A stretch of 60,338 nt of DNA from Zarea fungicola (taxonomy: Eukaryota > Ascomycota > Sordariomycetes > Hypocreales > Cordycipitaceae): positions 1 through 60,338 of the forward strand of contig FWCC01000312.1 of assembly GCA_900169235.1 (NCBI GenBank), given 5' to 3'. The translations under genes and the position numbers were made by a program. How positions within the stretch are numbered: the stretch's first letter is position 1; each line of letters begins with the position of its first letter. The notes under the pieces are model-generated. The model had not been told where the DNA came from and did no database searches. It saw only the letters and a program-made list of their open reading frames with translations. Below, in pieces: positions 23,907 to 35,280 of this stretch.

Positions 23907-25838
23907 CGATTATACTTGAATGATGAATTGGATTGAAATGGAGTGTATACATGAATAATATAGGCTGAGTTGAATATATAATACTTGATCTTGATCATAT
24001 GCGCTTGTGCTTTGCCTTACTATTTGAAAAGGGTCGAAATGTCCAATGCGATGTTGATAACTAACAAGACAAGAGACAGGGACATGCAGAACTGGATTAG
24101 ATGAAGGTATTATCAAGACATGACTTTACGTCTTTTGGAGTTGAGAATTGGCTGCAATTGGTGACTTGTGCCCTACCACAAGGCGTCACTTGGTTGCAGA
24201 TGTTGCGCTTCAACCGTTTATTTGCCCCATTTTCATTACCTCATTTTGTATTAATTACTACGATTTAATTTACGATGGATTTGAGGATTCATCTTACTCG
24301 ACGTGATTTACCAATGCAGTACTTTTGGTACCGAGTTTGAGCGTCGATCCCAGACCAACACACACAGTGCAATCTACAATCAAACCATTTACGGTTGTAA
24401 CTATCAATGACCAGTGATGAATTGGCCAAAAAAGAAACTTGTAGCAATACCAGTCCTTGAACAAAAACGCATGTACGAACCTGTTTGAAACATGTGGGGC
24501 GGTACAGGAACAAGTTCATGCACAGCCTCAGCGCCAAGCGCAGCTTGCTTGGCCAAATTTTGGAATGCGGATCAGGCCTCCCTGCCAACTGCCAAGCGAA
24601 CACCATGGCGTCCATGTCCAGGAAAACAACACTGGGCAAACGACTCAAGGCCAAGTAACTTGGCAAGATGCCGAGAAGGAGATCGGGAGAAGTGTAAAGA
24701 AGGAATTAAGCGAGCTTGGCGATTGAATGTCAAGATGCGATTCAAGCGATGAACTGTACAGATACTGACAGATACTGACAGATACTGTACACGGATATAC
24801 GGTACATGCAGACTGCAATAAAAGGGATACGAAGGATTCAGGCGTGGCTTGCGCCCACAAACCTTGTCAGGACTTTATAGGGGCGCCTCTGCCTATTGGC
24901 CAGTGGGCCAAGGTTAGTTGCTGTATTGAGGTAATTAGGCTGCGCTCCAACTGCACCTAGGTACAGCCAACTTTTTGGTTGTACTACCAAGTCAGTAAAT
25001 AGTAGGTAGACAAAAGAAAAAGAACAGCGACAATCATCTAATACAACACCTCGTCCCTGGAAACTGGCCTGTCCCCAACTTGACTGCTCAAGTTTCGGAT
25101 CTTGCAACCTGTAACTGGCAACATCAAGTAGCGCGTGCCTGAAAGAGCCCCAGAATACCCAGTAGACCCTCCAGAGACCCCTGTCACCCCCTGCGTTGGC
25201 AGTGCACGCGCAGGTCCTCGCCTGTGAACCACTTCATTGGTCGCTGCGGCGCCCCCATCTGTATCGAAAGGCACTACAAGGCACTAACTGGTGCTAATAA
25301 TACGGGCCTATTGATTCTAGCATGCACCTGGAACAAGATTGAAAAAGGTACGCGCCCTCAGTGGGCCAAAGGCACGGCATCTCGGGTACCGCCCCAGCTG
25401 GCATGTTCCAACCTGCTACAAGCCGCAAGGGCAAACTCTCTCCCTCCGGCGCCCCGGGTCGTCACGCATTCTTCTTCAAACACAATTCAGCCTCTCCAGC
25501 CGCACTCTCGCTTCTCCTCGCTAGCATCACGACCTGGTGTCGCTGTTTCTATACCAAGAGGATCCGATCCGCATAGTCTTTCCATTGTCGCCCTTTGTTC
25601 CATCCGCATTTTCAATCCAGTCCTTGCCGTCGCCCCTTGTCGCAGCTCGCTATTCGTCTACCGACCACACAAACACGGCCCATTTCCGCAGCACTCTTTT
25701 CTCGGAACAAAGACTCCCGCTCATTACCAAATCAACAAATCACCGCGCCTCTTTATACTCTACGCTCCGTTGATACCATTCCGGCTGAAGCTGTGCTTCA
25801 TGTCCATCCTACACACAACATAGCCTCTATATACAACC
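23907..25838. other. 1.9-kb intergenic region
   Basis: No gene is supported. It holds a 10-bp tandem repeat (24755-24791). Before the GH76 start there is a long C/T-rich leader with CCTCTATATACAACC directly in front of the ATG. The leader probably forms the 5' UTR of the next gene. Confidence 0.5.
24755..24791. repeat. Short tandem repeat of CAGATACTGA
   Basis: Two exact copies and one partial copy of the 10-bp unit CAGATACTGA are flanked on both sides by TGTACA, so the block begins and ends symmetrically. It is too short to call mobile DNA. Confidence 0.6.
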
Positions 25839-27294
25839 ATGAAGACGTCAAGTTATGCTGCAGCAGCCGCTGCGGCGCTGGTGTCGTTGGGCAGCCTTGC
25901 CACCGGCCAGCAGTTTGTTTATTCCATCGCCAGTGACGGTATGTACACCACACTTTGTCGCTGACACTCCAGATTTCTGATAGCTTTTGGCAGATGACAT
26001 CAAAAAAGGCGCCCTCCAGGCCGCACAAGATATGCTCAGATTCTACCACGGCACCGAGCCCGGCCAAGTTCCTGGCATCCTTCCCGGACCACCACCCGCT
26101 GGACCCTACTACTGGTGGATTGGAGGTGCCATGTGGGGGACGCTCCTCGACTACTGGCATGTCACTGGCGACACGACCTTTAACGACATGATTATGCAGG
26201 CGATGCAGTTCCAGGTCGGCGAGAACAAGGCCTACATGCCCAACAACTACACGGCGTCGATGGGAAATGACGATCAGGGATTTTGGGGCATGTCCGCCAT
26301 GCTGGCCGCCGAGGTCAAGTTTACCGATCCGCCCACCGATAAGCCGTCTTGGCTCGGCTTGGCCCAGGCCGTCTGGAACACCCAGGCCAGCCCCGAACGC
26401 CACGACAGCTACTGCAACGGCGGCCTCCGCTGGCAGATTCCCTTTTCCAACACGGGCTACGACTACAAAAACACCATTGCCAATGGCATCTTCTTCAACA
26501 TGGGCGCCCGCCTCAGCCGCTACACGGGCAACAAGACGTACGCCGAGTGGGCCGAGAAGACGTTTGACTGGGTGGCCGGCGTCGGCTACCTCGACCCGGA
26601 GACGTACGCGCTCTACGACGGCGGCCACGTCGAGCACAACTGCACCGACGTCAACAAGGTCGAGTACTCGTACAACAATGCCGTGTTCCTCCAGGGGTGC
26701 GCGTCCATGTACAACCAGACGGACGGCGCGCCCAAGTGGAAAAAGTGCATCGACGGCGTGCTCAAGCACGGGCTGGAGCACTTTTTCGTAAACGACGTGG
26801 CGTACGAGTCGGCCTGCGAGGGCGTCAAGACGTGCACGACGGACATGATTTCGTTCAAGGGGTACCTGCACCGGTGGTACGCGCAGTCGGCGCAGCTGGC
26901 GCCCTACATTGCGGACCAGGTGATGCCGGCGCTGCAAAAGTCGGCGGCGGCCATGATCAAGCAGTGCAACGGCGGCGACTTTGGACGGCAGTGCGGGTTC
27001 GAGTGGTCGTCGGGCGTGTACACGGACCGGTACCCGGGGACGGGGGCGGCGTCGCAGATGGACGCGGTGGCGGCGCTGTCGTCGCTGCTGTACCCGCAGA
27101 CGAAGCCGCCGGTGACGATGGAGAGTGGCGGGACGTCCAAGAGCCAGCCGAATGCGGGCGTCGGGCAGGCCAACTCGTTCCACAAGGAGCCCAAGCCGAT
27201 TACGACGGCGGACCGGGCTGGGGCGGGCATTGTGACGTTTTTGTTGCTGAGCATGGGCTTGGGCATGTTTGCCTGGATGAGCATTGGCATCTAA
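25839..27294 (+). CDS. GH76 endo-1,6-alpha-mannosidase, DFG5/DCW1 type, GPI-anchored, 466 aa
   Basis: Exons 25839-25938 and 25994-27294. The 55-bp intron (GTATGT...GCAG) joins SIASD to DIKKGALQAA in phase. DFG5/DCW1 proteins process GPI-anchor glycans and attach GPI proteins to the wall glucan. A signal peptide (about residues 1-23) is followed by the GH76 domain: the GPYYWWIGGAMWG segment and the family's NDDQ motif, whose two aspartates (126-127) match the GH76 catalytic pair. Several N-glycosylation sequons (NYT, NKT, NCT, NQT) are present. The C terminus has a hydrophilic stretch and then a hydrophobic tail (TFLLLSMGLGMFAWMSIGI), fitting a GPI-attachment signal or TM anchor. GC-rich codon third positions create a long false reading frame on the opposite strand. 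Confidence 0.94.
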
Positions 27295-27715
27295 CATATT
27301 ATCACACTGGGTTGCACCCTTTTCATCCTCTTATAACAACCTTTTTTCTAATGGGCAGTAAAGCGCTCTGTACACGGTGGCATGTTGATTGTCTTGCAAT
27401 GTTTGTTTCTCAACTTTTAAAGTCAAGGTTCCTTCTTTTTTTCTTTTTTTTTTCTTTCTTTTTACTATACTAGGCGTTTACAGGCCAGGTTGGAAAGCAT
27501 GACAATTGTAGTTTATCAAGATGTTAGATTGCAATCAAGTATAGATTATACATTGTGGTTAAGTTGAATGAAGCTAGATGAAACTGAATACAGTGTTTCC
27601 CACATCGTCGACTTGATTTGTATTTGGACTAAATGTTTGGGAAAACAAGTGGCCGTTTTCATTTTTTATTAAATGTATCTCGAGTGAGTGGATGAAACTT
27701 CCGAGTCATTGACTT

Positions 27716-27769
<54 letters not shown>

Positions 27770-28710
27770 CGGCAGATGAAGCTTGCTTACTTTTAATCGT
27801 GGACAATGAACAAGCGAGATCCTGGATGCGGGGTATATATCCCGAGTGACCTTTTTTAACGAGCTAGCCACATTCTTCTCAGCTTCTACAAACACCCGTC
27901 TTACATGCCGCCACAGAATTTGTTGGAGAACAGACGAGAAAAGGAAAGGTCATCTGGACCGAAAAAGAGGTGGAGTGACCCAAAATGTGGATTTTGGTGG
28001 CTTTCGCTTCCCCGCGTCTGTGCCTTTTTTGTTCCACAACCACCTTGCAGAATCGGTTTTAGAAGAGTCGTCACCAAAAGGAAAAATTTGCAAGGGCGGG
28101 GCAGTCGTCGTTTACCCAGTGACAAGCCTGTACTCCAACTGCGTGATGACTTGTATGGCTAATACACTTACCCACTCTGGTATTCTGTGGCAACGGTGTA
28201 GACGAGCATAGTCAGGCTTAAGACGTGCGGGTGGTTATTTAGGCCAGTCAATTGTCGATGTTTTGCTTATTTAATCAACATTTTCTGAGAAATTGATGGA
28301 TGGAAAATTACCCATCTAGGAATAGCTTTAAATTGGTCCTACTGGCACAAGGGTTGTACTGAGTGAACTGGGCCATCTCAGTAAAGGCGTATACCGTGGT
28401 GGATTGTAGATGGCTGCCTACCCGTTTAGCCCTCCCAGAACCAACAGTTGAGGCAAATGTCTTGGTCCAACAGCTGGCTATTTGTCTCTAGGCCACGCTT
28501 ACAAGTATCAGCATAGCTGCAGTACGAATCATGACCGCGTATCACCGCGAATTCTCCATGGAACTTAACCCCGAACCTTATTTCCGCCATCAACCCGGAC
28601 GCGCAAAGTATAAGTGTCGAAGAGTTTCCGCCAATTGCTGAGCATTGTCATAATCATTACCGTATTAGCAGTTTCAAACCCTTTCTTAAACAGTCTACGA
28701 CATCTCCGAC
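27295..28710. other. Intergenic region with CA microsatellite
   Basis: No gene is supported. A T-rich 3' flank (27436-27470) is followed by a (CA)n tract and AT-rich sequence. The promoter of the SDR gene lies at the end. Confidence 0.5.
27718..27766. repeat. (CA)n microsatellite, about 24 units
   Basis: An uninterrupted run of CA dinucleotides from about 27718 to 27766. Pure runs of this length are normally length-polymorphic between strains. Confidence 0.95.
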
Positions 28711-29526
28711 ATGGCTGCACCATTACGTTCCATCTCCAAGCTCCAGGGCTCTCGCGTGCTGATCCTGGGGGAGACATCCGGCGTCGGTTTCGCCGTCGCC
28801 CAGGCCGCCGTCGAGCACGGCGCGAGCGTCATTGTAAGCAGCTCCAAGGCCACAAAAGTAGCCGACGCCGTGTCCCGCCTCCAAACCATTCACACGCCTC
28901 TACCATCCACAGCCGATGAAGTGGCGGTAGCAGCTGGCTTCGCGTGCGACCTGGGTGACGCGGGGACGCTCGAGGCCAACCTGCGCGCGCTGCTCGAGTC
29001 GGCGACGACGAACCGCACGCATCTGCTCGACCACGTCGTGTACACGGCCGGCGACGCGCTGACGGCGGCGAGCATGGCCAACGCGACGGCCGAGAGCCTC
29101 CAGCGGCAGCAGGTGGTGCGGCTCCTGGGGCCGACGCTGCTGGGCAAGCTGCTTCCCAACTACATCCACAACGCGGCGCGCAGCTCGTACACGCTGACGG
29201 GCGCCATTACGCACCTGAAGCCGTCGCCGGCGCTGGCGGCGTACACGGGACTGACGGCGGCGGTGGAGGGCACGGCGAGGGGGCTGGCGGTGGCGATGAG
29301 GCCGGTGCGGGTGAATGCGGTGCTGCTGGGCCTGGTGCCGACGGAGCTGCACGGGTCGATGCCGGAGGAGCTGCGGCAGACGATTTTTGAAGGGTACAGG
29401 AAGAGCACGCTGGTGGACGAGGTTGGGAGGGTGGAGGACGCGGCGGAGCCGTACATTTACTGCATGAAGAATGGGTTCGCTACGGGGTCGGTGTTGGTGT
29501 GTGATGGGGGGAAGGTGTTGACATGA
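28711..29526 (+). CDS. Atypical short-chain dehydrogenase/reductase lacking catalytic Lys, 271 aa
   Basis: A single exon with a Rossmann fold. The cofactor loop reads GETSGVG (residues 20-26) in place of TGxxxGxG. The structural NNAG motif is YTAG. The catalytic Ser lies in SSYTLTGA. The active-site YxxxK aligns with YTGLT, so the Tyr is kept but Lys is replaced by Thr. The C terminus ends GSVLVCDGGKVL, matching the usual G-x-DGG ending of classical SDRs. It could be a non-canonical reductase that uses another residue, or a binding/chaperone-like SDR. It is probably cytosolic, as no signal peptide is seen. No biosynthetic partner lies beside it. Confidence 0.82.
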   Translation: MAAPLRSISKLQGSRVLILGETSGVGFAVAQAAVEHGASVIVSSSKATKVADAVSRLQTIHTPLPSTADEVAVAAGFACDLGDAGTLEANLRALLESATTNRTHLLDHVVYTAGDALTAASMANATAESLQRQQVVRLLGPTLLGKLLPNYIHNAARSSYTLTGAITHLKPSPALAAYTGLTAAVEGTARGLAVAMRPVRVNAVLLGLVPTELHGSMPEELRQTIFEGYRKSTLVDEVGRVEDAAEPYIYCMKNGFATGSVLVCDGGKVLT

Positions 29527-30807
29527 AGCTCATGGTGTTGATGTACAATGCCATGCCATGTCGCGTCCAGGACGACTGGGTAGCTGCCTGACCGTGAATT
29601 CCAGTATTCTGCCCTGTCAGACAGTCTCGCACAAAGCGTCAGCAGATGATCCCCAATAGCTGGGTGGGGCTTTTGTGGCAGCAGTAGTTGTACAAAGCGA
29701 AACTGATTTGTCTCTGGTTAATATTAAGCTTGTACGGGGACTCCGTGCCAATGGAGAGCTGGAAGACGGTACAGTGGCGGCAATTGAGCACGAATTATAG
29801 GAGAGCACATAATTGGCCAACCAATTGATTACCATTCTTGGAAGAATCTTGGAAGAAGCTGTCAGTCAATAGCGAGTTGGTTAATAATAACGAGATCAGA
29901 TCACACAACCCAGCCAGCAAGCCTCTACCCCTCTTTCTAAAGTTGCCCCTCCCTCCCCCGCGTGACCCAACCCAGTGGTTAATTATTTCGTAATTGCAAC
30001 TCAGCTTGCGCCTCGCTTGGATGGAATAGCGGCAGATGCATTGGAACCTGCTATTTTATTTTATTTTGTTTATTTGATTTATTTTAGAAAGAAAAGTCGT
30101 CAATGAAGAGAGGCAATAACGGAACCGGATTGACTGACGGTTGACCCAAGTCCAGCCAAGCAGACATGACAACCAGGGGAAAAGCACGTTTACCAGACGA
30201 GCCAGGAACAAGCACGATAGACCAGGAAACAAACACGTTCAGACTTTAGACGTTCAGCAGACCAGCTGAGCATTTGGCTTCTCCAACCGACTCCACTGCT
30301 AATTGTCCGCTGACCTGGAACGGCGTCGCGGCAACGTGGTGGAATTCTCTCGACATTCGACAACATTGCCAAGCATGTACCTGTGGGGTGAATACACAGC
30401 GGCAATTATAGCGTATGGCGCCACAAAAGGTACATCTGATGGAAGGGCCAAGATGAAAAATCTCTTCTCAGGTGGTCAGCAGACTTGATTTTTTTTTCCT
30501 GGCACACCACCTCTTTGCATCGGCAGGCTCCGCCAGGGCCCACCATTGCAAATTTAGCTACTGCGGGCCACCCACGCCACGACTTGACCAAGAAGCTCAG
30601 GTGTTATAACCACGATCTGCTCCGGTTGAAAGACTGCTTTCATCTTTCTTTGCTCCTGATTAAACTATATACAATACACACTATTACATCTTTGCTGCAA
30701 TTCGATTGATACGAGAAACGGCTTGAGTCTACATCATCACACACTCACATAGTCACTCACATACTCAACCTACATCAAACCGACTTATACAAACACACAC
30801 ACACACA
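29527..30807. other. 1.3-kb intergenic region
   Basis: No gene is supported. An AT-rich ATTTT-like tract lies at 30050-30085. The ACACAC-rich leader immediately before 30808 is typical of a fungal 5' UTR. Confidence 0.5.
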
Positions 30808-31206
30808 ATGCCTTCATACGTCTTCACCGGCCGCGGCGGCGCAGGCAACATTGCTCGCCTCCCTACCACCAAGCCCTCCTCCTCCTCCTCTACCAAGAAC
30901 TTCATCGCAGACGCCACTCCGCGCATCGTCTCCAGCGGCGTCGGCGGCGCAGGCAACATGCGCGCCCTCGACTCGGCCACCCGCTCCAGCGCCGCCCAGG
31001 CCCTGCACGACGACATTCACCGCGCCGCCGCCCGCGACCGCCACCCCGTCGGCTACGCTGGCCGCGGCGGCGCCGGCAATGCCTATGCCTATGCCAGCGG
31101 CAAGGACGCCAGCGACGACGACGCCAGTCTGCTGAGCGCGAGCAGTGCCGCCAGCAGTCTGCGCGGGTGGGCATCGCGCGTGAGCGGTAGCTTTTCCCGG
31201 TCATGA
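30808..31206 (+). CDS. Par32-like protein with three GxGGAGN motifs (DUF3602 type), 132 aa
   Basis: A small single-exon gene. Three copies of the signature repeat are seen: GRGGAGN near residue 8, GVGGAGN near residue 44 and GRGGAGN near residue 84. Such repeats define the DUF3602 family, which includes yeast Par32, a phosphoprotein that regulates ammonium transporters downstream of TORC1. Between them lie Ser-rich stretches (SSSSST; DASLLSASSAASS) suited to phosphorylation. The protein is probably disordered and cytosolic. A role in nitrogen signalling is inferred from Par32 only. The start is preceded by a CA-rich leader. Confidence 0.8.
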   Translation: MPSYVFTGRGGAGNIARLPTTKPSSSSSTKNFIADATPRIVSSGVGGAGNMRALDSATRSSAAQALHDDIHRAAARDRHPVGYAGRGGAGNAYAYASGKDASDDDASLLSASSAASSLRGWASRVSGSFSRS

Positions 31207-32678
31207 AGCCCAAATTCCACGAGTCTTTACGACGTCCTCTTCTTTTATTTCAAGAGTGGACTCGAGTTCAAGGCTGAAATGACGAAACATGATTTATTTA
31301 CGAAGCGGGTGGTGGCGTCCTTAATCACGGACATGTATTATTGAATTGGGAAGCAACATCTCTTTTCCTGTCCTCTTTTTTTGTCTTTTTTGTCCTTTTT
31401 TTTCAGCATTCGGCGTCAGGGTCGGGAACAGGAACAACCCAAAAAAAGTTATTTTTCTGCATTTCTACAGCCCAACTGCCATCCTTGGCTCTATGGCTGT
31501 CATGAGGTGGAGTCGCCATCACGCAACCACGCACAGGCTTGTTGCCATCTACCTTGTATATATCCCTTGAAGCGCGCCTAAAAGGCACTTGATTTTATTA
31601 GGAAACTCACTATAATAAGATTCTTAGCATAAATAACCGTGCCTTCTTCATATCTAGTGAAAATGGCATCATTATACTGCACCCGACTTTCCTGACCAAA
31701 GCTGTATTAGCTGTACTACTAAACCTACCCTATATGAGAATCGCCATGTCTTGCAGGTGACGCAGGATAAAGCAAAGTATAATCTAGGAATTGCTTAAAC
31801 CAAAAACACTATAAAAACTGTCTTGCATAAAGGTTTCTATCTAGGCTTTTTTCCTATTGAACCCCATTTTTTACAATGTGTTTGGCGCGGATCGTTGATA
31901 CTCAGCAGACCAGGGACGGAATTCGGATTTGAAGGCCGAGGTAATGTGTGAGACATATGGCACCACATTTACGGCACTCTCATCTCCCGGGCCGATCTTG
32001 CCTTGAATCGTCTCATTAAAAGGGCTGTCAGACATGCAAGGCCATCTTTCTGCCCTACAGGCCTTTGAGTATGGGGTAAGAAAATGGCTGGGAGACATTT
32101 TGCTCTCCAGGCGCGCTATCCGAGCCGTTTCCTCTGGCGAGTACCCCTGCACCACTGCCTCTGACAGAAAGGATGCAAAAAAAGAAATTCTAGCGAGTCT
32201 AGGCCTCTATACCTCTAGTCATTGTTTACTTTTTTAAACCGAAAAATAAGGCGCGCAGATTAGAGTATATACCGCGCCAGTCAACGGAAACGAAACCAGG
32301 CATCATCCCCAGAACAAGCCAATTTACCCACGGCTATATGTACTACGTGTAATACATTAACATCACTGGAAGCGTGGCATCAGGCTCGACTCCGCAAATG
32401 CGTCCCCATGTCCACCTTGACTTGTGTGCGGCAGTAGTGGCCTAGGAACAACACTCATCGGAGCAAAGAACAAGGCCCAAGTTGAATCAATACACTAGTT
32501 TTATAGTGAATACCTGTGTACAGTACTCTAAACATTATGGGGTTCGATCTAAGAGTATCAACAAACTATATTACACAGTTCAACCTCACGTATCCTCTCA
32601 GTAATAGATTCGCGCAGAGACGCAGCAACCAACGATTCTGGGACAACAGATCCGTTGCAACATGGTGTCGTAATGACG
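31207..32678. other. AT-rich intergenic region, possible gene relic
   Basis: Mostly AT-rich sequence (for example 31600-31860). A 94-codon minus-strand frame at 31871-32155 has balanced composition (ends in SEFRPWSAEYQRSAPNTL) but no recognisable domain or splice partner. It may be a gene fragment and is not called. Confidence 0.4.
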
Positions 32679-33293
32679 TTACGCAAAGAAGAAGGCTGCC
32701 AGAACCGCCAAAACGGCTCTATATCCAGATTCAAGCTGAGGCGCAGCACCAACCACAGGTGTGCAGCCAGCGCCAGAGCAGCCTTGTCCCTGGTTGGTGG
32801 TACCCGACTGGCCACTTCCCTGCGGAGAGCCCTGCGTGCCTGGCTGTGCCGGACCAGAAGGCGGCGCGGAAGGCTTGCCGGTGGCAGGGTACGTGAGGGT
32901 CTTTACCAGCGGCGCACTGCCGCATGTGGTGCATGTGGCCACCGTCGTTGTGAACCCATGCGGGTAGACTGTCGGCGTGGCAAAGGCTGGCGCAGTGGAC
33001 ATGCCCTTGTAGACTTCGTTGATGGTGTACGTCGTCTTGGCCACGCCGGTGGGACAGAACACGTCAAACGTGGTTGTATATGTCTTTGTGTAGGCGCAGT
33101 CACAGCTGCAGCTGGGACAGTCTGGCATCAGGATGGTGACGACGCCGTCAGGGCCATGATGAATGGGCGGTGCTGGTGTCGGCGTTGGTCCGCACTCAGT
33201 GACTGTTGCAGTGCTGTAGCTCATGCAGTCTGCGTGGGCCAACAGAGCCTGTGACAGTGACAAGGCTGTCATGGCGCTCCAGTAGTTGACCAT
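32679..33293 (-). CDS. Small secreted cysteine-rich GPI-type cell-surface protein, 204 aa
   Basis: A single exon. The start at 33293 (MVNYWSAMTALSLSQALLAHA) was chosen over a longer upstream frame because it begins a proper signal peptide cleaved near residue 21. The mature part has Thr-rich segments and paired cysteines (DCPSCSCDCAY; TFDVFCPTG; ATCTTC), a pattern seen in fungal wall proteins. It is followed by a Pro/Gly/Ser/Gln-rich linker. The C terminus (SGYRAVLAVLAAFFFA) is a hydrophobic tail that fits GPI-anchor addition. Its role is probably structural or adhesive in the wall; the enzyme family is unknown. The next gene to the right also encodes a Thr-rich secreted protein. Confidence 0.75.
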   Translation of the reverse strand: MVNYWSAMTALSLSQALLAHADCMSYSTATVTECGPTPTPAPPIHHGPDGVVTILMPDCPSCSCDCAYTKTYTTTFDVFCPTGVAKTTYTINEVYKGMSTAPAFATPTVYPHGFTTTVATCTTCGSAPLVKTLTYPATGKPSAPPSGPAQPGTQGSPQGSGQSGTTNQGQGCSGAGCTPVVGAAPQLESGYRAVLAVLAAFFFA

Positions 33294-35280
33294 GATGAAG
33301 GACGAGTTTGTTGCCTTCTGCAGGACTGGTTGGAGAGAACAGAGAGTACAGGGAAGGTAATTGAATACAAGCAAGTGTAGACACAAGAAAGAATACAAGT
33401 CAGGGAAATAGTAGAGATTTAAAAACTGCAAGTAACGGAAAGACTAAAGGCTCGAGCTACTTTGTTGTCACAACAAATAGACGACAGGCTGTGGGAATGA
33501 TCAAAGTCACAGGTATTTGCTCATGGCGGACTGATCTAGACCGGTATTTACACTTTTCAGGCTTTCATGACAACAATGTACGAAAACAGAGATAGGAAAG
33601 AGGACTCTCATTGTCTGTTTCCATCATAGCTTGTTATCGTAACCTTTGGCTACTCTCATAGTCTCATTCCATCCGCAACCTCGATAGCGGCGGCACTTGA
33701 CGCGTGTAGCATATACAAAAAGGTTTACCATGTTTGTTTTAAAAGTAGCGTGCGTTTGTAGCGCTATTCCATCTCCGGAGAATTGTAAATGCAAATCTTC
33801 TTCTCATATACAATAATAAACCGTTCTCGAATCCTCCCATTACCATCCTTGGTATGCTCTCAGGCTTCCTCCCGGCCCAACACACGCAAGCCGCATTTGG
33901 AGTCAAGGCTCGGCCAAATTTAACAAACTCTGCCAAACCAATTATTTACAAGTTGTATAAAAATGCCGATAATTATCGGCATCCTATTGTAAAGGTAGCC
34001 ACTGGGTACCACCAGGAGTGTATTATAGTCGTGATTAGCAAAAGTATACAACAAATAACATGTAAAGTAGACTTCCTTGTACATTTTCATGTCTCACCAA
34101 GACTCTGTGTCAATAAAGCAAAAAGAGTAATACTAGTGGTGGCTGGAGCGCGATTTTCGCTTCGAGGCTGATATGCGTCAGCCCCTACGAAACCTTTGTC
34201 AGGACCAGTGTGCTAGGTACCACTGGCCACAGAGACCTAAAAAGATCAAGCAATGTACAGCCGTGGCGGGACATCCCTAGTATCCTATATATACCTTCTT
34301 TACAGTTGTTAAACCTCGGTTACCTACATCTAAATGACTGACCTAGCTTATTAAACCTATGATATTTTAGTGCCTGACATCCTGCCTGCGTTTTCTACCG
34401 CTGGTCATGGTAATATTAAGTGGTGTTGGTACTACATCGTGGTACTTGTGGACGCGTTATTGTAGAACTGGTGAATTGTTATCCTCAAACAGACAAATCG
34501 TCCGGAATTGCTCAAATCTCATCCTACCTGCTGCTTTGGTCTCGCTTAGCTTTGATTGGCCATATGCAAAGCGGCACATTGTCTCGAGACGGATTCCAGA
34601 CCCCTGCGTTGTTTAATTAGGGTTCAGAACGAGGCGTGTTTTCTTCTCGCTACATACAATGTGTACAATGTGCTGTTGAGTAATCAATAGCCGTGGACTA
34701 AGCCAGAGTAAGCCGAGACGTCTTTGTCTTGCTGAATCAGGCTAGCCTTGATACAGACCGGCAATTGAACTAGAGACAGCTCCTGGCCGTGATTGCTCGG
34801 CTGATTTAAGGCTGCTCAGGGTCTTTTTGTCTCAATCGAAGCAAGCTGAATAACGTTAGATGCGAACCTTGACTTTAGTTCTCGGCCCGGTTCTGTCATG
34901 GAGGAAGAACGAGGCCCGCTGAAATTGGCCGAATTCTACAAGTCTAGCTGAGATATTTTCTACCTGAATAGGCAAACTTTCACAGCTCACAGATCAACAA
35001 GCTTTTTCCAAGTCGCGATCATAATGTCCAGATTCATCATGACCGCGTTCAGTAACGGTAATGGTACACAGGCGATCAAGGTTGCGCGTAGAAAATGCCA
35101 ACGGCGAAACTCATCACAATGATTTAGGTTTTCTGGTTCTAAAAACAGTCTGCATAACGTCTTCCTCCGAGGACCGCATACTTATATGCCCGGCGTAGCT
35201 TTTATTTATTGCTAAACTCTTCATTCTATCTTCACTGACGCCTCGCATCATACTATACCGCCCAACACTACAAGGCCAGG
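33294..35280. promoter_or_regulatory. 2-kb divergent promoter region of two surface-protein genes
   Basis: The small GPI-type gene (minus) and the large repeat-protein gene (plus) are transcribed away from this region. No coding region is supported. It contains the perfect 20-bp palindrome at 33963-33982 and several CCAATAT/AT-rich patches. Short frames within it have no support. Confidence 0.5.
33963..33982. promoter_or_regulatory. Perfect 20-bp palindrome with CCG(N8)CGG
   Basis: ATGCCGATAATTATCGGCAT is identical to its reverse complement. It contains CCG and CGG triplets spaced by 8 bp, an everted arrangement of the half-sites recognised by Zn2Cys6 regulators. It lies 670 bp before the small GPI-type gene and 1.3 kb before the large repeat-protein gene. 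Function is inferred. Confidence 0.4.

Noticed and set aside
24755..24791. TGTACA-flanked repeat as a mobile-element footprint
   Set aside because: The block is only 37 bp, with no target-site duplication or related copies seen elsewhere in the window.
25798..27297. 499-codon open frame on the minus strand, opposite the GH76 gene
   Set aside because: It is an Arg/Val/His-rich mirror of a GC3-rich gene. The plus strand encodes a clear GH76 protein with a signal peptide and NDDQ motif.
31871..32155. 94-codon minus-strand frame as a small gene
   Set aside because: No domain, signal peptide, splice partner or homology that I recognise; kept only as a possible relic.
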